From assembly GCF_018614075.1 (NCBI RefSeq), contig NZ_JAGGOZ010000069.1:1-64000 (forward strand): 64,000 nucleotides of DNA, read 5' to 3'. The stretch comes from Streptomyces sp. ISL-94. GTDB taxonomy: Bacteria > Actinomycetota > Actinomycetes > Streptomycetales > Streptomycetaceae. A program made the translations under genes and the position numbers. How positions within the stretch are numbered: the first letter of the stretch is position 1; each line of letters starts with the position of its first letter. Shown here piece after piece: positions 1 through 8,900 of this stretch. The notes beneath the pieces are model-generated. The model searched no databases, was not told the DNA's origin, and saw only the letters and a list, made by a program, of their open reading frames with translations.

Positions 1-1199
1 ACCACTGCTAGAAACCGCCCCTCGTCCGCGGGGGCGGCGGAGATCAGCGTGACCGAGGCCACGGTGGTCGCGAGTCCGGCACCCAGACCCATGATCGTGA
101 GGGCGGCCGCGAAGGCCGGGTAGCCGAGCTCGGTGAACTGCTGGAAACCCCAGGGCAGGGCCATGCCGGCGGCCAGCACGACCAGTCCGGGGCCGAGCAC
201 GTGACGGATCGCGAAGCGCTGCATGAGGGTGGGGGCCGCCATCGAGGCGCAGATCAGCGCGAGCGGCGCCGGCAGCAGGCGCAGGCCGGCCTCGAGCGGG
301 GTGTAGCCCTGGCCGTACTGGAACCACTGCGTGACGAGGAACAGGATCGCGCCCATGCCCATCATGGGCAGGAAGATCGCGGTGGCCGCGACGCTGAAGG
401 CGGGCTTGGTGAAGAGCCGCACCTGGAGCAGCGGGTTGTCCACGCGCAGCTGGCGGCGGACGAAGACGGTCAGCGCCACGGCGGCGAGGACGATCAGGGC
501 CCAGGGCAGCGGGTCGAAGACACCGCTCTTGCCGAGCTGCTTGATGCCGCCGGCGAGGGCGAGCATGCCGACGACGGACTGGCCGACGCCCCACCAGTCC
601 CAGCGGCCCGCGCTGCGCGGGGAGCGCGATTCGGGCAGGTAGCGCACGCCGGCCGCGATGATGAGCGCGGCGACGGGGAGGTTGAGGAGGAAGGCGGAGT
701 GCCATCCGTAGTCCTGGACCAGCAGACCGCCGACGACCGGGCCGAAGGCCATGCCGCCGCCGAGGACGGCCGCCCAGACGGCGAGGGCGAAGGCGCGCTC
801 CTTGGCGTCGGTGAAGACGCTGCGCAGGATCGACAGGGTGGCGGGCATGATGGCCGCGCCGCCGATGCCGAGCAGGGCGCGGGCCGCGATGACGTGCCAG
901 GCCTCGGTGGAGAAGACGGCTGTGAGCGAGGCCAGCGAGAAGATGCCGAAGCCCGCCATGAGCAGCCGCTTGCGCCCCCAGCGGTCGCCGAGCGCGCCGG
1001 CCGTGACGAGCAGGCCGGACAGGGCGAGCGCGTAGATGTCGATGATCCACAGCTGCTGTACGGCGCTCGGCCGGAGGTCGCCGACGAGGGAGGGGAAGGC
1101 CACGTTGAGGATCGTGGTGTCCATGGAGATGAGCAGGAGGCTGCCGGAGAGGATCGCCAGGACGATCCACCGGCGGGGGTCCGGCACGGGGGTGTGCAT
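1..1199 (-). CDS. MFS multidrug efflux transporter, DHA2-like (partial, 3' end outside window)
   Basis: Encodes the first ~399 residues of a major facilitator drug:H+ antiporter in the cytoplasmic membrane. Successive hydrophobic helices are visible. The loop after TM2 carries GALGDRWGRKR, the classic MFS motif A, and a GGGMAFGPVVGG stretch matches the antiporter motif C region in TM5. The length and the extra central helices suit the 14-helix EmrB/QacA (DHA2) group. The ATG start at 1199 lies 38 bp after the stop of the TetR gene on the same strand, so the two probably form one operon with the transporter under TetR control. The gene runs off the left edge, so its C-terminus cannot be judged. 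The substrate is unknown. Confidence 0.9.
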   Translation of the reverse strand, partial: MHTPVPDPRRWIVLAILSGSLLLISMDTTILNVAFPSLVGDLRPSAVQQLWIIDIYALALSGLLVTAGALGDRWGRKRLLMAGFGIFSLASLTAVFSTEAWHVIAARALLGIGGAAIMPATLSILRSVFTDAKERAFALAVWAAVLGGGMAFGPVVGGLLVQDYGWHSAFLLNLPVAALIIAAGVRYLPESRSPRSAGRWDWWGVGQSVVGMLALAGGIKQLGKSGVFDPLPWALIVLAAVALTVFVRRQLRVDNPLLQVRLFTKPAFSVAATAIFLPMMGMGAILFLVTQWFQYGQGYTPLEAGLRLLPAPLALICASMAAPTLMQRFAIRHVLGPGLVVLAAGMALPWGFQQFTELGYPAFAAALTIMGLGAGLATTVASVTLISAAPADEGRFLAV

Positions 1200-1237
1200 G
1201 AGGTTCCGTTCAGGGGTGGAGCACGGTGCGGAGCGGG

Positions 1238-1819
1238 TCAGCGTGCGGGCGCCGGGGGTGGGGGCACCGCGCTGGTACGCGTTCCGCTGAGGAAGGAGGT
1301 GAGGACCAGCCGGCCGATCTGGCGGGGGGCGAGATGCCCGTCGCGCACGCCCTCGGCGGCCGCGTCGAGCAGGCCCCAGAGCGAGTACCAGATCCAGTAG
1401 GGAGGCAGGTCGGTGCGCAGGCGCCCCAGGCGCTGGCCGAGGGCGAGGAAGGCCAGCGCCCGCTGGTCCTGGCGGTCCACGCCGGCCCGGAACTCCGGGT
1501 CCGCGAGCACGGTGGCGTCGCGCGAGGTGAACCCGTACAGGTGGGCTGCGGGCAGCAGGGCCACGACCAGCTCTTCCAGCGCGGCGTCGAAGGCCGCCCC
1601 GTCGGCGGTCTCCGCGAGGTCGGCCGGGGCCAGGCATGCGTCGACGACGTGGATCGCGCGGACGGCGACGGCCTTCAGCAGGGCCTCGCGGGTCGCGTAG
1701 CGGCGGCTGAGGGTGGCGCGGCTGGTCCCGATTCCGGCGGCGATCTGCACCATCGAGGCGCTGTGGTCGCCGGCGAGGACACGCGCGGCGGCGTCGAGCA
1801 GTTCTTCTTCGTGCACCAT
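1238..1819 (-). CDS. TetR-family transcriptional regulator
   Basis: A 193-residue DNA-binding repressor. Residues ~5-50 form the TetR helix-turn-helix (DAAARVL, then GIGTSRATLSRRYATREALL), and the remainder is the helical ligand-binding domain. The ATG at 1819 was chosen because GGAGG lies about 9 bases upstream; in-frame codons further upstream would run across the operator. The gene is followed on the same strand by the MFS efflux gene and is divergent from a small membrane protein gene at 1944. The intervening DNA holds two copies of the same palindrome, so autoregulation and ligand-released control of the efflux pump are likely. The inducer is unknown. Confidence 0.9.
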   Translation of the reverse strand: MVHEEELLDAAARVLAGDHSASMVQIAAGIGTSRATLSRRYATREALLKAVAVRAIHVVDACLAPADLAETADGAAFDAALEELVVALLPAAHLYGFTSRDATVLADPEFRAGVDRQDQRALAFLALGQRLGRLRTDLPPYWIWYSLWGLLDAAAEGVRDGHLAPRQIGRLVLTSFLSGTRTSAVPPPPAPAR

Positions 1820-1849
1820 GACGGATGAGCCTCCTTCGCCTCGAACGAT

Positions 1850-1879
1850 ACAAATTTGTCTCACTCGAAGCAAATTTGT
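1850..1879. promoter_or_regulatory. Double palindromic operator, probable TetR-binding site
   Basis: The 8-bp palindrome CAAATTTG occurs at 1851-1858 and 1871-1878, 20 bp apart centre to centre (two helical turns), in the otherwise GC-rich gap between the divergent TetR gene and the small gene at 1944. Paired palindromes on one DNA face are typical of cooperative TetR-dimer binding. The function is inferred from position and symmetry. Confidence 0.65.
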
Positions 1880-1943
1880 TGCACCACCGCCGGCGACGAC
1901 GCCGTTCGCTACCGTGGGGACGACCATCCCCGGAGAGGCACCC

Positions 1944-2111
1944 GTGACGGACAAGACCGAGAACACCGCCGCGATCGAAGCGGCGGCGAAGCACGAGAAG
2001 TGGAAGGAGAACGGCGTCGCCCTGCGCGCCTTCTTCTGCATCTTCGGCACCCACGTCTTCGCCGGTTTCGTCTGGCTGCTCTTCTACCTGGGCGAGCACG
2101 CCCGGAAGTAG
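1944..2111 (+). CDS. Small single-span membrane protein, DUF6126-like
   Basis: A 55-residue protein starting at GTG 1944, with GGAGAGG about 6 bases upstream. The N-terminal half is charged (TDKTENTAAIEAAAKHEKW), followed by one hydrophobic segment around residues 29-47 (ALRAFFCIFGTHVFAGFVWL) and a short basic tail, which predicts one transmembrane helix. It resembles short Streptomyces proteins classed as DUF6126 that sit beside TetR or XRE regulators. It is divergent from the TetR gene and shares its operator region, so it may be co-regulated with the efflux pump. No biochemical role is known to me. Confidence 0.7.
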   Translation: MTDKTENTAAIEAAAKHEKWKENGVALRAFFCIFGTHVFAGFVWLLFYLGEHARK

Positions 2112-2219
2112 GCCGGCCGGGGCCGCGCGCGCAGGCCGCGGGCGGTAGGTGCAGCATGAGGGAGTACCGCCCGGGTGCCCGCCCGGGCGGGCATCGGGCA
2201 CATCCACCGCGGAGGGGCC

Positions 2220-2792
2220 ATGCGGGACGACGGCAAGGGCGAAGGCAAGGGCGAAGGCAAGGGCGAAGCCGGGGACGGCGGCAGGGATGGCGCCAGGGGC
2301 GAGGGGAAGGCCGGCAGGGCGGGAAACGGCAGGAACGAGACCCCCGAGCAGCGTGCGGACCGGCAGTGGCAGGAGCTGGTGCAGGAGATCCGTGTCGCCC
2401 AGACCGGCGTACAGATCCTCTTCGGCTTCCTGCTGACGGTCGTCTTCACCCCGCAGTTCCACCGGCTGCCCCAGACGGACAAGACGATCTACGTCGCCAC
2501 CGTGGTCCTGGCGTCCATGGCCACCGGCGCACTCATCGGCCCCGTCGCCTTCCACCGCATCGTCAAGGGCCGCCGCATCAAGCCCCAGGCCGTCGTCTGG
2601 GCCTCACGGCTCACCTTCGCGGGCATCGTCCTGCTGCTCGCCACCCTCACCGCCGCGCTCCTCCTGGTGCTGCGCGTGGCCACCCGCAACGCCGTCGCGC
2701 CCTGGCTCGTCACCGGCGTACTGGTCTGGTACGTGCTGTGCTGGTTCGCCCTGCCGCTGTGGGCGCGGGCCCGCTACACCAGGAAAGGCTGA
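2220..2792 (+). CDS. Four-helix membrane protein, DUF6328-like
   Basis: A 190-residue protein starting at ATG 2220, with GGAGGGG just upstream; an in-frame ATG at 2175 lacks such a site. Residues 1-40 are low complexity, with a KGEGKGEGKGE run coded by a 12-bp DNA repeat at ~2235-2270. After this come a soluble stretch (TPEQRADRQWQELVQEIRVAQTG) and four hydrophobic helices ending in a basic tail. The ELVQEIRVAQTGVQILFGFL segment is typical of the DUF6328 family, which is uncharacterised. Neighbours give no functional hint. Confidence 0.75.
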   Translation: MRDDGKGEGKGEGKGEAGDGGRDGARGEGKAGRAGNGRNETPEQRADRQWQELVQEIRVAQTGVQILFGFLLTVVFTPQFHRLPQTDKTIYVATVVLASMATGALIGPVAFHRIVKGRRIKPQAVVWASRLTFAGIVLLLATLTAALLLVLRVATRNAVAPWLVTGVLVWYVLCWFALPLWARARYTRKG

Positions 2793-2813
2793 CGCCGGCC
2801 CGGCCCTGCCGCC

Positions 2814-3053
2814 CTACTCCCCCGAGCGGGCGCGGGCGCCCGAGCGGGTGCGGGCGGCGGTCTTGGCCCGCTCCGGGTGACGGCGTACGTACTCGTGCTC
2901 CAGCTCGTTCATCCGCTTCGTATGGGTGACCAGGGCGTCATCCGACCCGTGCAGCAGCGTCTCGTGGCGCGTGCGGTGGATGGCCTCCAGCTCCTTGAGC
3001 AGCCGGCCCTCCTCCAGGTTCTGCGCCGATGGACCGTCGTCGTGCTCCGGCAT
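2814..3053 (-). CDS. Small soluble protein, DUF6158-like
   Basis: A 79-residue, strongly charged, probably helical protein beginning at ATG 3053. The core ELEAIHRTRHETLLHGSDDALVTHTKR with EYVRRHPER resembles the uncharacterised actinobacterial family DUF6158. The C-terminus is rich in Arg, Ala and Gly. It has no signal peptide and no membrane helix. It ends 21 bp from the convergent DUF6328-like gene. Function is unknown. Confidence 0.65.
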   Translation of the reverse strand: MPEHDDGPSAQNLEEGRLLKELEAIHRTRHETLLHGSDDALVTHTKRMNELEHEYVRRHPERAKTAARTRSGARARSGE

Positions 3054-3086
3054 GACCCGTGCACCTCCTCCACGCCCCAGCGGGCT

Positions 3087-4256
3087 CTAGCGGGTGTCCG
3101 CTTCCATCATCCCCTCCACCCCGTCCTTCCGCCGGTAGGGCAGCGGCGCCGTGTACCGGCCCGGCACCGTGCGCGCGAGGTGCGGCGGGGTGGCGGTCGG
3201 GGGCTGCTTGTGCACGAAGGCCCGGCGCAGAGCGTGGTACGGGGCGTGCGGGTCGCGGAAGATCTGGCGCATCCGGGCCAGTTCCGCCTCCCGGTAGGCG
3301 GCCAGCGGCCTCTCGGCCTCGTCGCGGTCGCGCTGTGCCTTCTTGGCGGCGATCCGGGCGGAGGTGGCGGGCAGAGCCGCCAGCCGGGCCGCGAGCCGCG
3401 CCGTCTCGGCGGCGAAGGCCTGGGGCGCGCAGGGCACCGTACGGTCGACCAGCCCGAGCCGGTGCGCGGCCTCGGCGCTCAGCGGCAGGACCTCCGCGGT
3501 CAGGCGTTCCGCGACGCCGGTGCCGGCGCGCCGCGGCAGGGTGTACGTCCCGTACGCGCAGACGTCGAGGCCCATCAGGCGGTGGTGCGGGTTCAGCACG
3601 GCCCCGGAACGGCACCAGACCTCGTCGGCGGCGAAGGCGAGCATGGCCCCGCCGGCGGCGGCGTTCCCGCCGAGGGCGGAGACGACCAGGCGGTCGGTGG
3701 TGGTGAGGACGGCCTCGACCAGGTCGTACAGGGCGTTGGCGTTGGCCCAGGACTCCTCGGCCGGGTCGGCGGCCGCCTCGATGATGCCCAGGTGCATGCC
3801 GTGAGAGAAGAGGTCGCGGCCGCCGCCGAGGACGAGGACCGCGGTGGGGCGGGCACAGGCGATCCGGTAGGCGTTCAGCAGGCGCCGGCAGTGCGCGGTG
3901 CTCATGGCGCCGCCGGGGAAGGAGAAGCCGAGGAAGCCGGTCTGCCCTTCCTCGCGGTAGCCGATGTCGGACCAGGTGCGGCGGCGCGGGTCGGTGTGGA
4001 GCGGAGCGGGGTGCTCCCGCAGCGGGGGCAGCCGGTCGCCGAGCGCCACGGTGGCGGGCAGTTTGGGGGCGGCGGGCTCTCCCGGTGCGCGCGCGGCCCG
4101 GAGTTCGGGGATCCAGACGGCGCCGTCGACGGTGGCCCGGCAGACCGCGCCCGCCCGCGTGGCCAGCAGCTTCCCGGGGCGGCCGCGCAGGCGGTCCTCG
4201 AGGTGGCCGCCGTGCAGGTACCACTCGCCGCCGAGCAGTTCGTCCCGTACGCCGCC
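3087..4256 (-). pseudogene. HoxX-like hydrogenase-maturation protein, N-terminally truncated
   Basis: HoxX proteins join an N-terminal formyltransferase-like module to a C-terminal enoyl-CoA-hydratase (crotonase) module. Only the end of the first module survives (GGEWYLHGGHLEDR...ATRAGAVCRATVDGAVWI, about 4256-4085). The crotonase module is complete down to the stop at 3087 (FSFPGGAMST, then ALGGNAAAGGAMLAFAADEVW). There is no good start codon in the homologous frame above GTG 4049, and an in-frame stop sits at 4293-4295 inside the 15-bp repeat tract. The first ~200 residues of a normal HoxX are missing and the LysR gene ends just beyond the repeat, so a deletion at the repeat is likely. Translation from GTG 4049 would give a 320-residue crotonase-like protein that could still fold. 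Confidence 0.7.
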
Positions 4257-4257
4257 C

Positions 4258-4380
4258 GCGTCACTGCTGCCCTGCGTCGCTGCTGCTCCGCGTCACCGCT
4301 GCCCCGCGTCACCGCTCGCTGCGTCACCGCTCGCTGCGTCACCGCTCGCTGCGTCACCGCTCGCTGCGTCACTGCTGCCC
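4258..4380. repeat. 15-bp tandem repeat (GCGTCACCGCTCGCT)n
   Basis: Four perfect 15-bp copies occupy 4306-4365. Degenerate copies flank them (4258-4305 on the left, 4366-4380 on the right). The tract begins exactly where HoxX homology stops and overlaps the last codons of the LysR gene (stop at 4369). Because the unit is a multiple of three, copy-number change would not shift a frame. Slippage or recombination here probably accompanied the loss of the 5' part of the HoxX-like gene. Confidence 0.85.
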
Positions 4381-5277
4381 GGCGGCTCGGGCCCGGCAGT
4401 TGCGGGCGACCTCGGCGGCGAAGGCGCGGCCGGGCGGGGCCAGGGCGGACCAGCGGCGGACCGCCCAGCCGACCGCGAGGGGCGGCAGAGCGGGGATGGG
4501 GACCAGGCGGATCGGGCCGTCGGTGCCGGGGACGCGCCAGCCGGGGAGCGCGGGCACGACGGCATGGCCCAAGCCCAATTCGGCCAGGAGCAGGGCGGTG
4601 TCCCAGTCGGCGACGCTGGTGTCGGACCGTACGCGGATGCCGGATTCCGCGAGGGCGGCGTCGAGGTGGGCGCGGGAAGCGGAGTTCTCCGGAAGCCGGA
4701 TGTGGCGGATTCCGGCGAGGTCGGCGGGGTCGATCCGGGAGCGGGCGGCGAGGGGGTCGTCGGCGCCGACGGCGAGCACCCAGGGCAGTTCCATGACGGG
4801 GCGCTGCTCGATGCCTCGGACCGGGCCGCCGATGGTGATCCAGGCGAGGTCGAGGTCGTCGGCGGCGAGGGCGTCGAAGCAGCTGCGGCTGGAGTTCTCG
4901 GTCTGGAACTCCAGGCTGACCCCGGGATGCCGGCGGCGGAAGGCGACAACGGCCTCGGACATGAAGTGCCGGACGGTGGTGGCGCCGGTGGTGACGCGCA
5001 CCGAGCCGCCGTCTCCCCGTACGAGGTGGTCCAGGCGGCGCAGGGCGCCGTCGAGGCCGGCGATGCCGTCGGCGGCGGCCGCCTGGAGGATGCGGCCGGC
5101 TTCGGTGGGCACCACCCCGCGGGCGTGGCGTTCCAGCAGGCTCGCCCCGGTCTCCTTCTCCAGCCGGCGCACGTGCTGGCTGACGGCCGACTGGGTGCGG
5201 CCGAGGTCGCGGGCCACGGCGCTGAGGCTTCCGGCGCGGCACACGGCCACGAACACGCGCAGGTCGTCGAGGGTCAC
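4369..5277 (-). CDS. LysR-family transcriptional regulator
   Basis: A 302-residue regulator. Residues 2-60 form the LysR winged helix-turn-helix (LDDLRVFVAVCRAGSLSAVA, then GRTQSAVSQHVRRLE). Residues ~90-290 form the type 2 periplasmic-binding-like co-inducer domain (VRVTTGATTV, LAADDLDLAWITIG, LLAELGLGHAVVP). The start is GTG 5277; no strong ribosome site is present, but a 20-bp perfect dyad lies directly upstream. It is divergent from the DUF6817-like gene at 5460, the usual LysR arrangement, so it probably controls that gene and itself. The 3' end merges into the 15-bp repeat, so the last few residues may not be ancestral. The ligand is unknown. Confidence 0.9.
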   Translation of the reverse strand: MTLDDLRVFVAVCRAGSLSAVARDLGRTQSAVSQHVRRLEKETGASLLERHARGVVPTEAGRILQAAAADGIAGLDGALRRLDHLVRGDGGSVRVTTGATTVRHFMSEAVVAFRRRHPGVSLEFQTENSSRSCFDALAADDLDLAWITIGGPVRGIEQRPVMELPWVLAVGADDPLAARSRIDPADLAGIRHIRLPENSASRAHLDAALAESGIRVRSDTSVADWDTALLLAELGLGHAVVPALPGWRVPGTDGPIRLVPIPALPPLAVGWAVRRWSALAPPGRAFAAEVARNCRARAAGQQ

Positions 5278-5280
5278 GAG

Positions 5281-5300
5281 ACCCAAGATATCTCTTGGGT
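5281..5300. promoter_or_regulatory. LysR-type palindromic operator
   Basis: ACCCAAGATATCTCTTGGGT is an inverted repeat with perfect 8-bp arms (5281-5288 and 5293-5300) and a 4-bp spacer. It abuts the LysR GTG start, which suits autorepression. A further half-site-like ACTTGGGT lies at 5324-5331 towards the divergent gene. The assignment rests on symmetry and position. Confidence 0.6.
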
Positions 5301-5459
5301 GAGGTGCGCAAATCGGAGGATTGACTTGGGTGTTGGGGAGGATCACGATCGGTGCAGGGCTCGGGCGGCAACCCGCTCCGGCCTTCGCCACAGGGATCCG
5401 GACCCCGGCGGAGGCGGGGACGGGTGTCGACCCACCACCGCCCCCGAAAGGAGGGTCCC

Positions 5460-5990
5460 GTGCCGGACCAGGTCGTCGCATGGCTCCGGGAGCTCGGCGC
5501 GAGCCGCATCGAGCACCCCGGCGGGACCCTCCTCGCCCACCTGGTACGGGTCCGGGACCTGCTCGGCTCGTGGGGAGCCCGGCCCGCGCTCCAGCGGGCG
5601 GGCCTGTGCCACGCGCTCTACGGGACGGACGGGTTCGCCTCCGCCCTGCTGCCGCTCGATCGGAGGGCCGAGCCGGCCGCGGTGATCGGCGTGGAGGCTG
5701 AGGAGATCGTGTACCTCTACGCCGCCTGCGACCGGGCGGCGTCCTATCCGTCCCTCGCCGACCGGGAGGCGGCCTTCCGGGACCGGTTCACCGGCCGGGT
5801 CCACTCCCCCGCGGTTTCGTTGCGCCGTGACCTCGCCGAGCTGTCGGCGGCCAACGAGCTCGACCTCGCCCGGACCGACCCGGCGTTCCGCGCGGCGTGG
5901 GGAGCCGAACTGCCGGCGTTGTTCGGCTCGTTCCGCCCGGTGCTGAGCGAGCCGGCCTGGCGGGAGTGCCAGGCCGTGCTCGGCGGCTGA
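5460..5990 (+). CDS. DUF6817-like (HD-domain-like) protein
   Basis: A 176-residue soluble protein starting at GTG 5460, with AAAGGAGGG ideally placed upstream; an in-frame ATG at 5352 would add a basic, low-complexity leader. The segment HPGGTLLAHLVRVRDLLGSW...GLCHALYGTDGF has the spaced His pattern of the DUF6817 family, which looks like a reduced HD metal-dependent hydrolase fold. No signal peptide or membrane helix is present. It is divergent from the LysR gene across a palindrome and is the likely target of that regulator. The substrate is unknown. Confidence 0.7.
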   Translation: MPDQVVAWLRELGASRIEHPGGTLLAHLVRVRDLLGSWGARPALQRAGLCHALYGTDGFASALLPLDRRAEPAAVIGVEAEEIVYLYAACDRAASYPSLADREAAFRDRFTGRVHSPAVSLRRDLAELSAANELDLARTDPAFRAAWGAELPALFGSFRPVLSEPAWRECQAVLGG

Positions 5991-5996
5991 CCGCTG

Positions 5997-8900
5997 TCAG
6001 GGCGTGAAGGTCCAGCGCTGGGCAGGGGTGTTGTCGCAGGAGGTACGGGTGAGCGGGGTGCCGTTGGCGGTGGCGGAGCCGGCCGGGGTGAGGCACTGGC
6101 CGGCGTTGCGCAGGGTGCTCTGGGGGCCTGCCTGCCAGGTCTGGCCGGCGCTGCCGTCGCAGGCCTGGATGCTCACGCGGGAGGCGTTCGCGGCGTCGAG
6201 GCAGACCCCGGCCAGGCCGGTGAGGCGGCCGTCGGGCTGGAGGGTCCAGCGCTGGTTGGGGCCGCCGTGGCAGGTGTACAGGGTGGGTTCGGTGCCCGGG
6301 GTGGTGGCGCTGTGCGGGAGGTCCACGCAGGTGGCGGAAGCGGCGTTGACGAGGGTGGCGTCAGCGGGGAGCGGGGCGGGGCGGCCGGTGAGGGTGATCT
6401 CGGCGGCGCTGGTCCAGGGGCCGCGGCCGCCCGCCTCGGTCAGGGCCTTGAGGCGGAGGTAGCGGCCCGTTCTGGCGGCCAGCGGGACGTTCTTGGCCGC
6501 CGAGGTGTCGGCGAAGGTGCCGGTCGCCACCGGGGTGCCCCAGTCGGCGGTGGTGTCGGAGAGGTAGACCTCGTAGCCGCCGATGCGGCCGTTGACGCCG
6601 CCGTCCTGGCGGGGCAGGTAGCCGAGGCCGTCCACCGCGTAACGGGTGCCGAGGTCGATCTGGATCTCGTGCGGGAGCGCGGCGGGCTTCCCGGAGGACC
6701 AGGCGGTGTGCCACATGGTGGCCGGGTCGCCGTCGAAGGCGTTGACGGCGGCGCCGTTCTCGGCGCTCGTCTCCTGGCTGTCGGCGAAGGCCAGGGACCA
6801 GCCGGCCGGGGGGATGGGTGAGGAGGAGGGCAGGGGCTGGGCCGGAGGGACGGTGGTGCCGACCGCCGAGATGCTGAACGCGCCCGACTTCGCACCGGTC
6901 TTGATCCAGAGGACGCCGGACCGGTCGGACGGGTCGAAGAACCATCCCGTCGCGGCCGCGTCGTAGGCGGCCTTGGAGGTCAGGCGCGCCAGGGCGGCTC
7001 CGTCGGCCGTGAGGGCGGTGGGCGCGGAGGCGACGTGGAGGGTGAACTCGTAGCCGCGGGAGGCCGGCTTTCCGGTGTAGCTGCCGGTGGGGGCGGAGAC
7101 GGAGACGTTGACCGTGCCGGAGCCGGCCGTGGGGGCGGTGACGTCCACCCGCTGGCGGGCGTAGGCCCCGGACTGGTGGGCGCGGGTGAGGCCGTCGTCC
7201 TCGTAGAGGCTGAAGGAGCCGGCGCCGCGCGGGTGGATGTCGTAGGTGAGGGTGGAGACGGGCTTCTCACCGGTGTGGTTCATCTGCGGCCACATCGGCA
7301 CGATGCCGCCGCCCTTGACGAAGAGGGGCAGGGTGTCGAGGGGGGCCTGGTAGCCGTTCAGCCAGCCCGGACCGGCGTACGTCTTCCCCGTCCAGTAGTC
7401 CGTCCAGCTCCCGGCGGGGAGGTAGATCCCGTCGCGGACGGAGGTGTCCGAGACGACGGGCGCAACGAGGAGGGAGTCGCCGGCCATGAACTGGCCGCTG
7501 GTGAGGTTCCCGCGGGCCACCGGGTCGTCCGGGTATTCGAGGACCATCGCACGGGTGCTGGGGACGCCGGTCTCGTGCGCGACGCGGCTCATCGTGTACA
7601 GGTACGGCATCAGCCGCATCTTGAGCTGGAGGTACTTGCGGTTGATGGACAGGTAAGGCTCGGCGAAGCGCCAGGGCTGCTTGTCCTGGTATCCGGCGGA
7701 CGGGTTGGTCGCGCCCCAGCCGGACATGGTCATGAAGGCGGGGGTGAAGGCCTTCCACTGGAGGTCGCGGGTGTAGGTCTTGGGGCTGCCGCCGAAGATG
7801 CCGTCGACGTCACCCGAGGCGTAGTTGAGGCCGGAGAGGCCCGCGCCGGTGATGGCGGGGACGTGCCAGCGCATGCCGTCCCAGGTGCCGTTGGTGTCGC
7901 CGGTCCAGACGACGGCGTTGCGCTGGGTGCCGGCCCAGCCGTCGACGGTCCAGACGTAGCGTCGGGCGTCGGAGTTCTTCTCGATGCCGTCGACGGCCTG
8001 CTGGACACCGTTGAAGGCGTACTTGTAGCCGCTGCCGATCCAGGCCACGTCGGTCTTCACGCCGCGGCTGCCGGCCGTGCCCACCTCGTCGGCGATGGAG
8101 CCGAGGCCGGTGGAGGTCCACAGGCCGGTCTGGAAGCCCTTGGCCTTCAGCGCGTCCACCGTGGACTTGAGGGGTGCGGTGTAGCCGCAGCCGTAGCCGT
8201 CGTTGGGCAGGAACCAGCCCGAGGGCATGTCGGCGGCGCGGGCGTCGGTCGCGTAGCCGACGACATCGGGGGTGGTCTGGTGCCGGAGGCGGTTGTGGTC
8301 GCCCTGGTAGTCGGGGTTGGAGGCGTTGAAGCAGTCGGCGTTGCCCAGTTCGAAGCCCCACATCGGGGCCATGAACGGCTTGCCGCTGACGTCGGTGTAG
8401 GCGTCGAGCACGCCTTTGAGGGAGTCGCCGGTGAAGTACCAGGCGTCGAAGCGCTTCTCGTCGTGGGTGAGGGTGGAGGGGGCGTTGAAACCGTACGAGC
8501 CGGGGGCCCAGGTGTTGCGCATGACGCCGTAGCCGTTGGTGGACATGTAGAAGGGCGCAGGGCTGGCGTTGTTGTTCTCGCGCCACTTGTTGTCGACCGC
8601 GACGGGGACGGTCTTGCCGCGCAGGGCCCATTCGCCCAAGCGCAGGCCGGTGCCGTAGAACTGCTCGTCCGCGCCGCGGGCGAGGTACTGGGTGGTCTGG
8701 CTGTTGGTCCAGCTGGTGGGCTGGGTCTCCTGCCAGACGAGGGTGGTGTTGTCGGCGCGGTAGACGGAGAACTGGAGGGGCGATTTGTGGACCCGGATGG
8801 ACAGGGCTCCGGTGGTGATCCGGTAGTAGGCGCCGGCGTCGGAATAGCTCGTGGTGACGGAGCCGAAGTCGGTGGTGGGGGCGAGGTCCGTGCCGGCCGG

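Noticed and set aside
201..2929. Long open frames on the plus strand opposite the MFS and TetR genes
   Set aside because: They are antisense shadows caused by high GC; they lack ribosome sites and consist of low-complexity Arg/Gly/Ala sequence, while the minus strand has clear protein families.
4258..4380. The 15-bp repeats as a CRISPR array
   Set aside because: Repeats are contiguous with no unique spacers, the unit is too short, and no cas genes are present anywhere in the window.
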